Under the pieces are notes generated by a model. The model was not told where the DNA came from. It did not search any database and saw only the letters and a program-made list of their open reading frames with translations. From JACKHA01 sp041401985 (GTDB taxonomy: Bacteria > Planctomycetota > Phycisphaerae > Phycisphaerales > UBA1924), in contig JAWKTE010000002.1 of the NCBI GenBank assembly GCA_041401985.1, forward strand, positions 186,001-250,000: DNA of 64,000 nt, read 5' to 3'. Each line of letters opens with the position of its first letter. Position 1 is the stretch's first letter. The translations under genes were made by a program, and so were the position numbers. Shown here one piece after another: positions 18,225 through 26,952 of the stretch.

Positions 18225-19325
18225 TCATCGGTTCCCACCGCCCCATCGACGCCACCGGTGACACATCCGGGTCAAGAAGTCGTCGCGGCACGCCGCGAAC
18301 AGCTGCCCGCCGACGGGCATTCCGGATCCCGCCGTCGAGTGCCCGTACGGCGTCAGGAACCGCCACCGATGCCCGGGGTCCGTGCTCAGCCCGTTCACGA
18401 TCGCCGCTGCCGACTGCGGGCACCGTCTCGTCCCGCGCCGCCAGCATCGCCAGGCAGGGTGAGAGCACATGTCAGCGCGTGCCTGACCGCGTCGAATGCC
18501 GCCAGCATCTGGCCCATCGCCTCGCCCGATCGGCCATCGCTCTCGCATCGTCCCCCACACGTCGGCCCCGATCCCTGCTCGGGCCGCGCGCTCGCCCATC
18601 CCCAGCCGCCACGCCCAGTCCCCCAGCGAGGGGTGCTCCACCACCAGCCGGTCCACCCGCACCGCCGAGCCGTTGAGCAGCGACCCCTGCGCCGCCGCCA
18701 GCACCGCCAGCCCGCCCCCGAACGAGGGCCCGTGCAGCATCAGCGGCGCAGCCGCACCGGCTCGCTGGGTCAGTTCGTGCCGCACCGCTCGCAGGACGCA
18801 CACCACGTCCGCGATCCCCTGGGCCAGCACGAAGTCCATCGCGTCCGCGCCCTTGCGCACCTCCGTCGCCAGGCCGCGCGAGATCCACCCGTTCGCCTCA
18901 GCCCCATCCGACCCCGTGTAGTCCCCGCAGTCGATCCGCGAACCGGCGAACCCACGCACCCGCATCGCCACCACCAGCACCCCGCGGTCCGCCAGCCCCT
19001 GCCACTCATCCTCTTCACCCGACAACGGCATCCCAGGCACATACCCGTGCAGCGTCACGAGCCCGCCCCGCACCGCCGCCCCGCGCCGCGGCTCCACGAC
19101 GCGGCACCCCAGGCGCACATGCCCCACGCTCTCCACCCAGTGCGTCGCCGACGCGTCGCTCGCGTCCGGGCTGCGACCCCGAAACTCGTTGAGGCGGCAC
19201 GGCGCGGCCTTGACCTGCTGCTGCCAGTGCTGCCACAACGACGCGGCCCACCCCGGCATCGACACCGACGCAACCCGGGCCAACGTCTCGGCCGCGCTCA
19301 TTCCGAAGTCGTCCGGCTCAACCAT
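18225..19325 (-). pseudogene. Acetyl-xylan-esterase-like alpha/beta hydrolase, frame-disrupted
   Basis: The first about 260 codons read well from the ATG at 19325. They include the strand GGLVTLHGY and a nucleophile-elbow-like segment MLHGPSFGGG, where the usual GxSxGG appears as GPSFGG. The layout recalls AXE1-type esterases. Around 18,520 the frame changes (MGQMLAAFDAVRHAL is in a neighbouring frame), then SPCLAMLAARDETVP, holding the probable catalytic Asp, is in another. It returns near 18,419, where one C too many interrupts PQSAAAIVNGL. The final His is in the TPYGHST segment. An alternative start is the ATG at 19301. The true product would have about 360 residues. Confidence 0.65.
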
Positions 19326-19409
19326 CGCAAGGGCCCTCGCCCCGACTATACCGCGCCGCCCCACAACGCCCGTTCGGGTCTCGTGCGTACCGTGCCGATC
19401 TGCCGCGCC

Positions 19410-20057
19410 ATGCCCGACACCCCGCCCCAACTCAGTGTTCTCCGCCGCCACGAGCGCTTCGTCGCCATCGACAAGCCCTCCGGCCTGCTCTCGGTCCCGG
19501 GCCGCGCCCCGGAGCACCACGACTCGGTCCACACCCGCGCCCGCGCCCTGTTCCCCGACGCCACCGGCCCGCTCATCATGCACCGGCTCGACTGGGAGAC
19601 CAGCGGCGTGCTCCTGCTCGCCCTCGACCCCGAGGCCCACGCCCACCTCGGCCGCCAGTTCGAACGCCGAACCATCGCCAAGACCTACATCGCGGTCCTC
19701 TCCGGCGTCCCAGACCAGCCCGCCGGCCGCATCTCCCTGCCCATCAAGCCCGACTACTCGAATCGCCCGTACCAGATCGTCGACCACGACAACGGACGCG
19801 AGTCCATCACCGACTACCGCGTGCTCGACACGGCCAATGGGCACGCCCGCGTCGAGTTCACACCCCTGACGGGGCGTACCCACCAGCTCCGCGTCCACGC
19901 CGCCAAGGGCCTCAACCTGCCCATCCTCGGCGACGCACTCTACGGCGACCGCACCTCCGCCCCCCGCCTGCTTCTCCACGCCGCCGCCATCGAGTGCACC
20001 GAGCCCGTCAAAGGCTCGCGGACCCGCATCCGCATCGAGTCCCCTGTCCCGTTCTGA
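19410..20057 (+). CDS. RluA-family pseudouridine synthase
   Basis: A 215-residue enzyme that isomerises uridine to pseudouridine in rRNA or tRNA. The catalytic motif HRLDWETSG, with the essential Asp, is near residue 54, and the family motifs TGRTHQLRVH and PILGDALYG follow. It lacks an N-terminal S4 domain and is compact like RluA/TruC. The exact target (position 746, tRNA 32 or another) cannot be told from the sequence. A second RluA-family gene is at 25.05-25.90 kb. The ATG at 19410 was chosen as the start nearest the conserved domain. Confidence 0.9.
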   Translation: MPDTPPQLSVLRRHERFVAIDKPSGLLSVPGRAPEHHDSVHTRARALFPDATGPLIMHRLDWETSGVLLLALDPEAHAHLGRQFERRTIAKTYIAVLSGVPDQPAGRISLPIKPDYSNRPYQIVDHDNGRESITDYRVLDTANGHARVEFTPLTGRTHQLRVHAAKGLNLPILGDALYGDRTSAPRLLLHAAAIECTEPVKGSRTRIRIESPVPF

Positions 20058-20365
20058 CACACCCACCGCGCGCGCGCCCGGGCGGGCCCGCCCCCGTCCG
20101 ATACGAGGCGATGCTTCACTCCACTTCCAGAAACGGGCACGAAACCGGGGCGGGGACGCCCTGGCCGCGCGCTCAGCGCTTCGCACGATCAACCTGCGCT
20201 GACCGCTTGCGTGCCCGCCCCTGTCGGTGTCGCCGACCGCGCTCCGACCGTCGATATACCCTCGATGCCTGTGCCCGCCGAACGACACTCCAATCCCGCA
20301 CGCCGCCCGTTCCCGCGCGCCCCGTCGAGGTCCACGCCCCGCAGGCCGTCACGCCCGCCACGTGC
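20058..20365 (+). other. Gap between the pseudouridine synthase and the BioF-like gene
   Basis: About 308 bp. The downstream frame stays open through it, and an ATG at about 20,111 could extend the BioF-like protein. That extension is Arg/Pro-rich with no sign of folded protein. I see no RNA gene or repeat here; the promoter of the downstream gene is the most likely content. Confidence 0.4.
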
Positions 20366-21493
20366 GTGCCCGACCTCAGCCCGCCAATCGCCAGTGCCAC
20401 CTCCACCCACGTCGAGATCGACGGACGCCGCGTCCTCGCGTTTGCCGGGTGCGACTACCTCGCCCTGGCCCACCACCCGGCCGTGCTCGCCGCCGCCCAG
20501 CAGGCCATCGCCCGCTTCGGCCTCTCCACGACCGCCTCGCGCGTGACCACCGGCAACACCGCCGCCCACGACGCCCTCGAGCGCGACCTGGCCCGCCTTC
20601 TGGACCAGCCCGCTGCCATCGTCGTGCCCGATGGGTTCATGGCCAACCTCGCCCTGGCCCAGTCGCTCATCGCCCGTCGCCACGCCGGCCCGCCCATCGA
20701 CACCGCCCTGATCGACGCCCGGGCCCACCGATCGATCCACGACTCGGCCAGGGCCGTCGGCATGACGGTCCATCTCTACGACCACCGCGACCCCGCCTCC
20801 GCCGCCGCCCGTCTCCGCGACATCGGCCCCCGCCCCGTCGCCATCATGACCGACGGCGTCTTCACCGCCGACGGCGCGGTCGCACCCGCCGCCGACCTGC
20901 TCGCCCTGCTCCGCACGCCCGACGATGCGCTGGTCATCGACGACTGCCACGGCGTCGGCGTCCTGGGCGACGCCCGTGGCACCTGCCACGCCCAGCGCCT
21001 CACCGACTCGCGCCTCATCATCACCACCACCCTCGCCAAGGGCCTTGGCTGCTACGGCGGGGCCATCGCCGCCTCCGCCGCCGCCATCGCCGACATCCGC
21101 CACGCCGCGACCGCGTTCATCTGCACGACGCCGATCCCGCCCGCCGTCGCCGCCGCCGCGTCCGCCGCGATCCACGTCGCCGAGCACGACGCCCCACGGC
21201 GCGAGCGCCTTGCCCGCAACGCCGCCCTGCTCCGCGAGGCCATCGCCTCCCTCGGCGTGGCTCTCGTCGACGCCCCGACGCCGATTGCCGCCTTCGCCCT
21301 CGGCACGCCGCCCGACGTCCCGGCCATGCAGCGCATCCACGACGCCCTGCTCGATCGCGGCATCCTGGCCCCGCTTATCCGATACCCCGCCGGCCCCGCC
21401 GACCGATTCTTCCGCCTGACGGTCAACGCGGACCACACGCCCGAGCACGTCGGCGTGCTGCACGATGCGCTGGCCGAGGCCATCCGGGGCTGA
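20366..21493 (+). CDS. Alpha-oxoamine synthase (BioF/KBL-like)
   Basis: A 375-residue PLP enzyme of fold type I. It begins with the substrate-site strand, followed by FAGCDYLALAHHP. The Asp/His motif VIDDCHGVGVLG and the PLP-binding lysine in TTTLAKGLGCYGG are clear. The family joins an amino acid to an acyl-CoA with loss of CO2: 8-amino-7-oxononanoate synthase for biotin, or 2-amino-3-ketobutyrate CoA ligase. No other biotin or threonine gene is adjacent, so I leave the choice open. The GTG at 20366 is used because the protein then has normal family length. Confidence 0.85.
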   Translation: MPDLSPPIASATSTHVEIDGRRVLAFAGCDYLALAHHPAVLAAAQQAIARFGLSTTASRVTTGNTAAHDALERDLARLLDQPAAIVVPDGFMANLALAQSLIARRHAGPPIDTALIDARAHRSIHDSARAVGMTVHLYDHRDPASAAARLRDIGPRPVAIMTDGVFTADGAVAPAADLLALLRTPDDALVIDDCHGVGVLGDARGTCHAQRLTDSRLIITTTLAKGLGCYGGAIAASAAAIADIRHAATAFICTTPIPPAVAAAASAAIHVAEHDAPRRERLARNAALLREAIASLGVALVDAPTPIAAFALGTPPDVPAMQRIHDALLDRGILAPLIRYPAGPADRFFRLTVNADHTPEHVGVLHDALAEAIRG

Positions 21494-21583
21494 ACCCGCC
21501 CTCGATCCGGCCCGCCACTCCATCCACCACGCAGCCCGTCGCACGCCGCGAGGTATGCTGCCCGTCCACCGAAAGGAGCCGCC

Positions 21584-22159
21584 ATGGTCTCTCTCCTGTC
21601 TCTGTGGCTGCCGATCCTGCTCGTGACGCTCGCGTGCTTCATCGCCAGCAGCGTGATCTGGATGGCCTCGCCGATGCACAAGCACGACTACAAGGACCCC
21701 GGCGACAAGGAGGGTCCGATCCGGGACATGCTCAGGGCCCAGTCGCTCCAGCCCGGTGTGTACTACGTGCCGTGGTGCGCCGGGGCCAAGGCCAAGGACC
21801 CCGAGGCCCAGGCGCGGATGAAGGCCGGGCCGTGGGCGATGCTGACGGTCATCCCGGGCGCGCCGAACATGGGCACGATGCTCGGCGCGTGGGCGGGGCA
21901 CCTGCTGATCGTGTCGGTGCTCGTGGCCTACATCGCCTCCGTGTCCCGTGGCCCCGGCGCCGGGTTCGCCGGCGTGTTCCAGGTGACCACGACCGCCGCG
22001 CTGCTGGCCCACGCCGGGTACGCGATGCCGATGTGCATCTGGCATGGCCAGCCGTGGTCGCAACTGCCGGGACGCCTGGTTGACGGCGTGATCTACGCGG
22101 TGATCACTGGCGCGATCTTCGGGGCGTTGTGGCCGGCGGCGGCGACGGTCACCGGCTGA
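21584..22159 (+). CDS. Hypothetical membrane protein
   Basis: A 191-residue protein with a strong ribosome site (AAAGGAG) seven bases before its ATG. It has one hydrophobic helix at residues 5-27 and probably three more in the C-terminal half (about 105-125, 130-150, 160-185). A hydrophilic region rich in Asp, Lys and His sits between them (HKHDYKDPGDKEG). I do not recognise a domain. It stands alone between the BioF-like gene and a dockerin protein. Confidence 0.75.
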   Translation: MVSLLSLWLPILLVTLACFIASSVIWMASPMHKHDYKDPGDKEGPIRDMLRAQSLQPGVYYVPWCAGAKAKDPEAQARMKAGPWAMLTVIPGAPNMGTMLGAWAGHLLIVSVLVAYIASVSRGPGAGFAGVFQVTTTAALLAHAGYAMPMCIWHGQPWSQLPGRLVDGVIYAVITGAIFGALWPAAATVTG

Positions 22160-22273
22160 GTGCGGCGCTCGATGGTCTCCGCTTGCTGTTGGATTGAACG
22201 GCGGGGCGCACGCGGTACACTGCGGTTGGCGTGGCGACGCCGGCGGCGCCCGCCGGTTTGCTGGAGATTCACG

Positions 22274-23098
22274 ATGCCCCACGCTCGGCACCTGCAAGCG
22301 CTCGCCTGCGTCGCCGCGTCCCTCGGCGTCGTGCCGCTGGCCGGCGCGACGGAGGTCATCTCGTCCACGCCCGGCCCGTGGTCGATGCCGGTGTTCCCCT
22401 ACGGCCCCGACCTGTTCGAGGACCAGGCCGTCGCGTTCCGCATCGAGATCGATCGCCACTACACGCTTGACGACATCGCGGGTTGGTTCTGGGACAACGG
22501 CCCGGCGACGCCAGACACCATCCGCCTAACCATCCGCCCCGATCTGTGGGCGCCCGACGGCTCCCGCCCCGGCGAGGCGATCCTGGAGGCCATCGAGTTC
22601 ACGTGCCCGGCGGCCCTGTTCGGCTTGCCCGAGGAGATCACCGTCCTGTCGGCCACCAACCCCGTGCTGCGGGCCGGGCGGCGGTACTGGGTCGTTGGCG
22701 AATGCGAGGGCGGACGCGGCATCAGCCCGGTCTGGGCCATGGGCGGCGGCCCACCGGGATTCGTTGCGTACGCCTCGCCGCGGAGCGAGGGCTTCACGCC
22801 CGGCACCGTCGGCGCCGTCATGTCCCACACCATCCGCGGCACGCCGATCGCTGGCGATTGCCCGGCGGATCTGACCACGACCGCCATCCCCGGCGCGCCG
22901 GGCTACGCGATCCCAGACGGCGTCCTGAACAGCGACGACTTCTTCTGTTTCCTGGCCGAGTTCGCCGCGGGGAATCGGATCGTGGCCGACGTCACAACCG
23001 GCGGCGTGCCCGGCATGCCGGGCTACGGCGAGCCCGATGGCGTGCTGAGCAACGACGATTTCTTCTTCTATCTGTCGCTGTTTGCTTCGGGGTGCTGA
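22274..23098 (+). CDS. Secreted protein with paired dockerin-like C-terminal repeats
   Basis: A 274-residue exported protein. A Sec signal peptide ends near AGA at residue 25. A beta-rich domain of about 170 residues follows, containing two Cys. Two dockerin-like units complete it: DLTTTAIPGAPGY...NSDDFFCFLAEF and the closing DVTTGGVPGMPGY...NDDFFFYLSLF, which ends in SGC. This tail is typical of Phycisphaerae secreted proteins and probably serves calcium-dependent docking or anchoring. The N-terminal domain is not one I know. Three further proteins with the same tail lie at 46.8-49.7 kb. Start chosen at the ATG before the signal peptide. Confidence 0.85.
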   Translation: MPHARHLQALACVAASLGVVPLAGATEVISSTPGPWSMPVFPYGPDLFEDQAVAFRIEIDRHYTLDDIAGWFWDNGPATPDTIRLTIRPDLWAPDGSRPGEAILEAIEFTCPAALFGLPEEITVLSATNPVLRAGRRYWVVGECEGGRGISPVWAMGGGPPGFVAYASPRSEGFTPGTVGAVMSHTIRGTPIAGDCPADLTTTAIPGAPGYAIPDGVLNSDDFFCFLAEFAAGNRIVADVTTGGVPGMPGYGEPDGVLSNDDFFFYLSLFASGC

Positions 23099-23137
23099 GC
23101 GAACCGTGGTGCTGAGGGCTTCGGATAGACTGGCGTG

Positions 23138-23569
23138 ATGAGCGATCCCGATCCGCTGCTCGCTGCGGTTCTGGCCGAGCGGCATGTCGCCTGTCCCGAG
23201 TGCGCATACGACCTGATCGGCGTGGGCGACGGCGTGTGCCCGGAGTGCGGGGTTGGGCTGCGCATCGAGATCGGCACCGGAAGACGGTCCTTGGACCGGA
23301 TCGGGGCGGCGCTGCTCGGCAGCGCGATCGGCATGCTGGCCGTCGGGTTCGGGGTCTTGGCGGCGGTGATTGGCGTGCGGGGGTGGGTGGGGGCCTTTCT
23401 GGGCGGCCTGTTCGTGTTCGGTGCGATTGCGGGGCTTCGCGCTGCGATGCCCAATGGCCGCACGTGGGCGCGACTTGAGCGGAGCGCGTGGCTCGCGTGC
23501 GTCGGGTGGTGGGCGATTGGCGTGCCGATCATGCTGATTGCCTTGCTGGAACTCGTGTCCGCGCTGTAG
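23138..23569 (+). CDS. Zinc-ribbon membrane protein
   Basis: A 143-residue protein. Two CPEC motifs (residues about 19-22 and 34-37, one within ACPECAYDL, the other within GVCPECG) form a rubredoxin/zinc-ribbon-like knuckle at the N-terminus. Three or four hydrophobic helices rich in Gly, Val and Ala follow. Small proteins of this layout, four cysteines followed by membrane helices, are frequent in planctomycetes, but their role is unknown to me. The ATG at 23138 lies 40 bp after the dockerin gene, so they may be cotranscribed. Confidence 0.75.
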   Translation: MSDPDPLLAAVLAERHVACPECAYDLIGVGDGVCPECGVGLRIEIGTGRRSLDRIGAALLGSAIGMLAVGFGVLAAVIGVRGWVGAFLGGLFVFGAIAGLRAAMPNGRTWARLERSAWLACVGWWAIGVPIMLIALLELVSAL

Positions 23570-23677
23570 GGCGGCGTGTTGTGCTCTGGCGTCCGCGGGC
23601 CCGAGACGCGCAGGTCGTGGTAGTGGACACGACTGCGGGGCGGTCGGCGCGTTGAAGGCCGTAGCATTGCCGGCACC

Positions 23678-24904
23678 ATGACACAGCCCGCCCCGACGAG
23701 CAACGAGCCTTGGACCACGCGTCGGTTGCTGGCGTGGATGGGGGAGGCGTTCGGGAAGGCGGGGCTGGAGTCGCCGCGATTGCAGGCGGAGATGCTGCTG
23801 GCGCATGTGATCGGGTGCCAGCGGCTGCGCCTGTTCATGGAGGCGGAGCGCGAGGCTTCGGCCGAGGAGCGGGATCGGCTGCGTGGGCTGGTGGCGCGGG
23901 CGCTGCGGCACGAGCCGATCGACTATCTGGTGGGGGAGCGGTCGTTCTTCGGGCTGCTGATGAAGGTCGATGCGCGGGTGCTGGTGCCGCGGCCGAGCAC
24001 GGAGACGATGGTGGAGTTCGTGCTGCAGGCTGGAAGGCGGGCCGGGGAGTACGCGGAGGACGCCGAGGGAGCGGAGGGGGCGCGGAGGGAGGAGTTGGTT
24101 CAGGAGTCGGAGGCGACGCCTGCGCGGGGTGCGGGGTCGGGTGAAGTCGTGTTTGATCTGCATGACCGGGAGGGGATGTCTTCGCTGGGGGCGTTCAAGC
24201 CGAGCGGGGAGGAGTTGGAGGAGGAGGATGAGGCGGCGCTGGAGCGGGCGCCGGTGAGGCGGACGCCGGCGGCTGCGCCGCCGACCCAGGCTGCAAGCCT
24301 GGGCCACCAAGGGCCGAACCGGCTCGGAGAGCCGGTCTACCAAACGCCGGTGAATCGGCGGGCGAGGGCTGGCGGGCCGGCGTGGCGGATCGCGGATGTG
24401 TGCACGGGGTCGGGGTGTATTGCCGTGGCGATCGCGAAACACCTGGGGCGGGCCCGGGTGGTGGCGACGGATGTGTCGGGCGATGCGCTGGCGGTGGCGC
24501 GGGAGAACGCCGCCCGGCACGGCGTCGGCGGGCGGATCGAGTTCGTGCGGGGTGATCTGCTGGCGGCGCTGCGGGGCAAGGGGCCGTTCGATGTGATCGT
24601 GTCGAACCCGCCGTACATCCCGGATGATGAGTGGGCGGATGTGCCGGCGAATGTGAAGGACCACGAACCGACGATCGCGCTGCGCGGCGGAGTGGACGGG
24701 CTGGACTTCGTGCGTCCGCTGCTTGCGGACGGAGCGGCGTTCTTGGCGCCGGGCGGGATGCTGCTGGTGGAGGTGGCGGCGAGCCGCGCGGAAGAGGCGG
24801 CGGGGCTGGCGCGGGCGAATGCGATGCTCGAAGGAGTTGAGGTGCTGAGGGACTGCGACGGGCTGCCGCGGGTGGTTGTGGCGCGGCGGGTCGGGGGCAA
24901 GTGA
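23678..24904 (+). CDS. prmC: Peptide chain release factor N5-glutamine methyltransferase PrmC
   Basis: PrmC methylates the GGQ glutamine of release factors with S-adenosylmethionine. The N-terminal helical domain spans residues 1-100, the SAM motif I (VCTGSGCIA) is near 241-249 and the catalytic NPPY is at 310-313. The protein has 408 residues, against about 280 in the family. The excess is residues about 120-235, an acidic linker that ends in a stretch encoded by three consecutive stem-loops. It therefore probably works despite the insertion, since all catalytic motifs are intact. It converges on an RluD-like gene, with a 28-bp inverted repeat in the gap. Confidence 0.92.
   Translation: MTQPAPTSNEPWTTRRLLAWMGEAFGKAGLESPRLQAEMLLAHVIGCQRLRLFMEAEREASAEERDRLRGLVARALRHEPIDYLVGERSFFGLLMKVDARVLVPRPSTETMVEFVLQAGRRAGEYAEDAEGAEGARREELVQESEATPARGAGSGEVVFDLHDREGMSSLGAFKPSGEELEEEDEAALERAPVRRTPAAAPPTQAASLGHQGPNRLGEPVYQTPVNRRARAGGPAWRIADVCTGSGCIAVAIAKHLGRARVVATDVSGDALAVARENAARHGVGGRIEFVRGDLLAALRGKGPFDVIVSNPPYIPDDEWADVPANVKDHEPTIALRGGVDGLDFVRPLLADGAAFLAPGGMLLVEVAASRAEEAAGLARANAMLEGVEVLRDCDGLPRVVVARRVGGK
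24267..24345. repeat. Compound palindromic element in frame inside prmC
   Basis: Three stem-loops in a row. The first is CGGCGGC-TGC-GCCGCCG (24,267-24,283). The second is CCCAGGCT-GCA-AGCCTGGG followed by CCACCA (24,285-24,303 plus tail). The third has ACCGGCTC and GAGCCGGT-type arms followed by CTACCA. The first is identical to a 17-base module at 32,224-32,240; the second is the inverse of the rlmN element. They are translated as PAAAPPTQAASLGHQG and on, inside the PrmC linker. Confidence 0.78.
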
Positions 24905-24908
24905 ACCC

Positions 24909-24998
24909 ACGAGCCGCGCGGCGCAAGCCCGCGGTTCAATCGGCGTGCGACGGGATTCGAGCGATGGAACAACCGCGGGCTTGCGCCGCGCGGCTCGT
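24909..24998. repeat. 28-bp perfect inverted repeat between convergent genes
   Basis: Arms at 24,909-24,936 and 24,971-24,998 are perfect inverted copies (ACGAGCCGCGCGGCGCAAGC and on), separated by 34 bases. The element begins only five bases after the prmC stop and sits before the end of the convergent rluD-like gene. It could act as a transcription stop for both, but it has no T-run. A related copy with the same outer arm is at 59,565-59,647. Confidence 0.85.
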
Positions 24999-25049
24999 CT
25001 TGTGTATCCGCAGATGGGTTTGCGCGGCTGGAATCGACGGCATCCGCGA

Positions 25050-25901
25050 TCAGTCGGCCTCGCCCGGGGGCAGGCTCGAGGCGCCCGTGTCCACGCTCGG
25101 CGCCAAGTGTGTGGGCGCCTTGACGCCGAGGCGCCGCAGGACGGTTTTGAGATCGCGCGGGAACGGCGTTGCCACATCAATCGCCCGGCCGTCGCTCGGA
25201 TGGGCGAACGCGATGCGGTGCGCGTGCAGCGCCAGGCGCGGGCTGGCCGCGGCCACCGCCTGATCGGCGTAGTCGCCATCGCCCAGCACGGGGTGGCCGA
25301 TCATGGCCATGTGGACGCGGATCTGATGGAGGCGTCCCGTGACGGGGCGGCACTCGACGACGGAAGCGGGGGCCGCGCCGCCCGATCCAGCCCCGTCGGG
25401 CGCGCTCACGACGCGGAAGGCGGTGATGGCGGGCTTGGCGGGGCCGAGCCCGGCGTGGCGACCGCCGCCGCGAGAGACCGCGGCGGCTTTTCGGGACGAG
25501 TACGCCCCTGCCCGCTCCTCGCGTTCGCGGATGGGCTTGCGGATGACGCCCTTGGGCGGGTCGGGCAGGCCGCGGACGATGGCCCAGTAGAACTTGCGGA
25601 CGGTGCGGGTCTCGAACTGGGTCCGCAGCGCGTCGTAGGCGGACTTGGTGAGGGCGACGATGACCAGGCCGCTGGTCTCGCGATCGAGGCGGTGGAGCAG
25701 GCCGAAGTCGCGTTCGCGCCCGATGTTCTGGAGGCGCGGGCCGTGGGTCGCGAACAGGGCGTTCATGAGGGTGTCGTGCTCGTGGCCCTTGCCGGGGGAT
25801 GTGACCATGCGGGGCGGCTTGGCGGCCACGAGCAGGTGCTCGTCCTCGTAGGCGAGGGAGATCGGGAGGCTTGGGTTGGGTTCGATGGAGAGGGTTGCCA
25901 C
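25050..25901 (-). CDS. RluA/RluD-type pseudouridine synthase
   Basis: A 283-residue pseudouridine synthase. The catalytic motif HRLDRETSG is near residue 70. The family motifs TGRLHQIRVH and PVLGDGDYA are present too. It has no S4 domain. A non-conserved segment of about 30 residues (RKAAAVSRGGGRHAG and around) interrupts the middle. The target uridine is not predictable. It is a paralogue of the gene at 19.4 kb but clearly divergent. The lactonase gene 89 bp upstream on the same strand may be in the same transcript. Confidence 0.88.
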   Translation of the reverse strand: MATLSIEPNPSLPISLAYEDEHLLVAAKPPRMVTSPGKGHEHDTLMNALFATHGPRLQNIGRERDFGLLHRLDRETSGLVIVALTKSAYDALRTQFETRTVRKFYWAIVRGLPDPPKGVIRKPIREREERAGAYSSRKAAAVSRGGGRHAGLGPAKPAITAFRVVSAPDGAGSGGAAPASVVECRPVTGRLHQIRVHMAMIGHPVLGDGDYADQAVAAASPRLALHAHRIAFAHPSDGRAIDVATPFPRDLKTVLRRLGVKAPTHLAPSVDTGASSLPPGEAD

Positions 25902-25990
25902 GGCGGATCATTCGGCGGGGAACGGGGGCACGATCGTGTGATCGCGAGTCGTCGGTGAAGGATCGATTGGTGCGGGGGTTCGTCGCGATC

Positions 25991-26770
25991 TCACGATCGC
26001 GGCTCGGATTCGCCCGGCTTCGGGCAGGCGGCCTGGTCGAGGTACCAGCGGAGTTCGCCGCCAATTGGCTTGAGTTCGAGCAGCGGGAACTCGTGCGGGT
26101 CGGCGGTCGGGCGGGTGAGCATCGTGATGGTGGGTCGGGCCCTGGCGCCGGTGGCGAGGATGCCAACGAAGCGGGCGGCCTTGAGCATGTGCATGGCCAG
26201 TCCGACGCGGGCGCCGGGGCCGCGGGCGACGGTGCTGACCAGGCTCTGGGCCCGCGACGCCGGACGCCCGGCGACGAGCGATCCGGCCGAGCCGTCGTCT
26301 TCCAGGCCCAGCAGCACGAAGTCGAGCCGGTCGTGGCCCTTCTCGCGCCAGGCGAGGACCTCGCGGAGTTCCTCGGCGTAGGCGGCGGCCGGGTCGTCGG
26401 CGTCCATGGGCACGAAGTGGACCTGCTCGCGCGGGATGTCGGAGTGCTCCACCAGCCAGCCGGTGATCATGGCGGCGACGCTGGAGTCGTCGTCCGCGGA
26501 CGCGTGCTCGTGGGCGAGCCAGAGGTGGGTGCGCTTCCAGGGCAGTTCGCGGAAGGCCGGGTCGTACATCAGGCGTCGGTACAGCGGCTCCGGCTGTGGC
26601 CCGCCGCCCAGAGCCAGGTGGAAGTCGCCGAAGGCCCGGACGCAGGCGAGCGACTGGAAATAGAGGTCGGCGGCGGCGGCGTCGATCGCGGTATCGGCGT
26701 CCTCGCGGACCACGACGCGCCCGGGCAGGCGGGGGCGGATGGGTTCCGGGGCCAGGGGGATCGGGTCCAC
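25991..26770 (-). CDS. pgl: 6-phosphogluconolactonase-family protein
   Basis: A 259-residue protein of the NagB/6PGL fold, which hydrolyses 6-phosphogluconolactone in the oxidative pentose phosphate pathway. Visible signatures are the ALGGGPQPEPLYRRL strand-turn near residue 60, the WKRTHLWLAHE segment that matches the family's W-x-x-x-x-x-x-x-D/HE stretch, and RPTITML toward the end. The usual GMGxDGHTASLFP motif is degenerate here (GLEDDGSAGSL), so activity is less certain. The GTG at 26770 is selected because the upstream continuation is Pro/Arg-rich and overlaps the divergent promoter region. It is divergent from thiD2-thiE. Confidence 0.75.
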   Translation of the reverse strand: MDPIPLAPEPIRPRLPGRVVVREDADTAIDAAAADLYFQSLACVRAFGDFHLALGGGPQPEPLYRRLMYDPAFRELPWKRTHLWLAHEHASADDDSSVAAMITGWLVEHSDIPREQVHFVPMDADDPAAAYAEELREVLAWREKGHDRLDFVLLGLEDDGSAGSLVAGRPASRAQSLVSTVARGPGARVGLAMHMLKAARFVGILATGARARPTITMLTRPTADPHEFPLLELKPIGGELRWYLDQAACPKPGESEPRS

Positions 26771-26952
26771 GACGGAGTATTGTGCGCGATTCGGGGGGAT
26801 GAGGCGAGCGGGGTGGGGGGACTCTGGAGGGGAGGCGGGCCGGCGGGGCGCGAGCGGCAGGATCGGATGGGGCTGCGGGCGTTCCGCCCGCCCCCTCATC
26901 GGGAGACTGTGGCGGTGGTTTGGGAATGGCGAACTCGCGGCTATCGTCGTGC

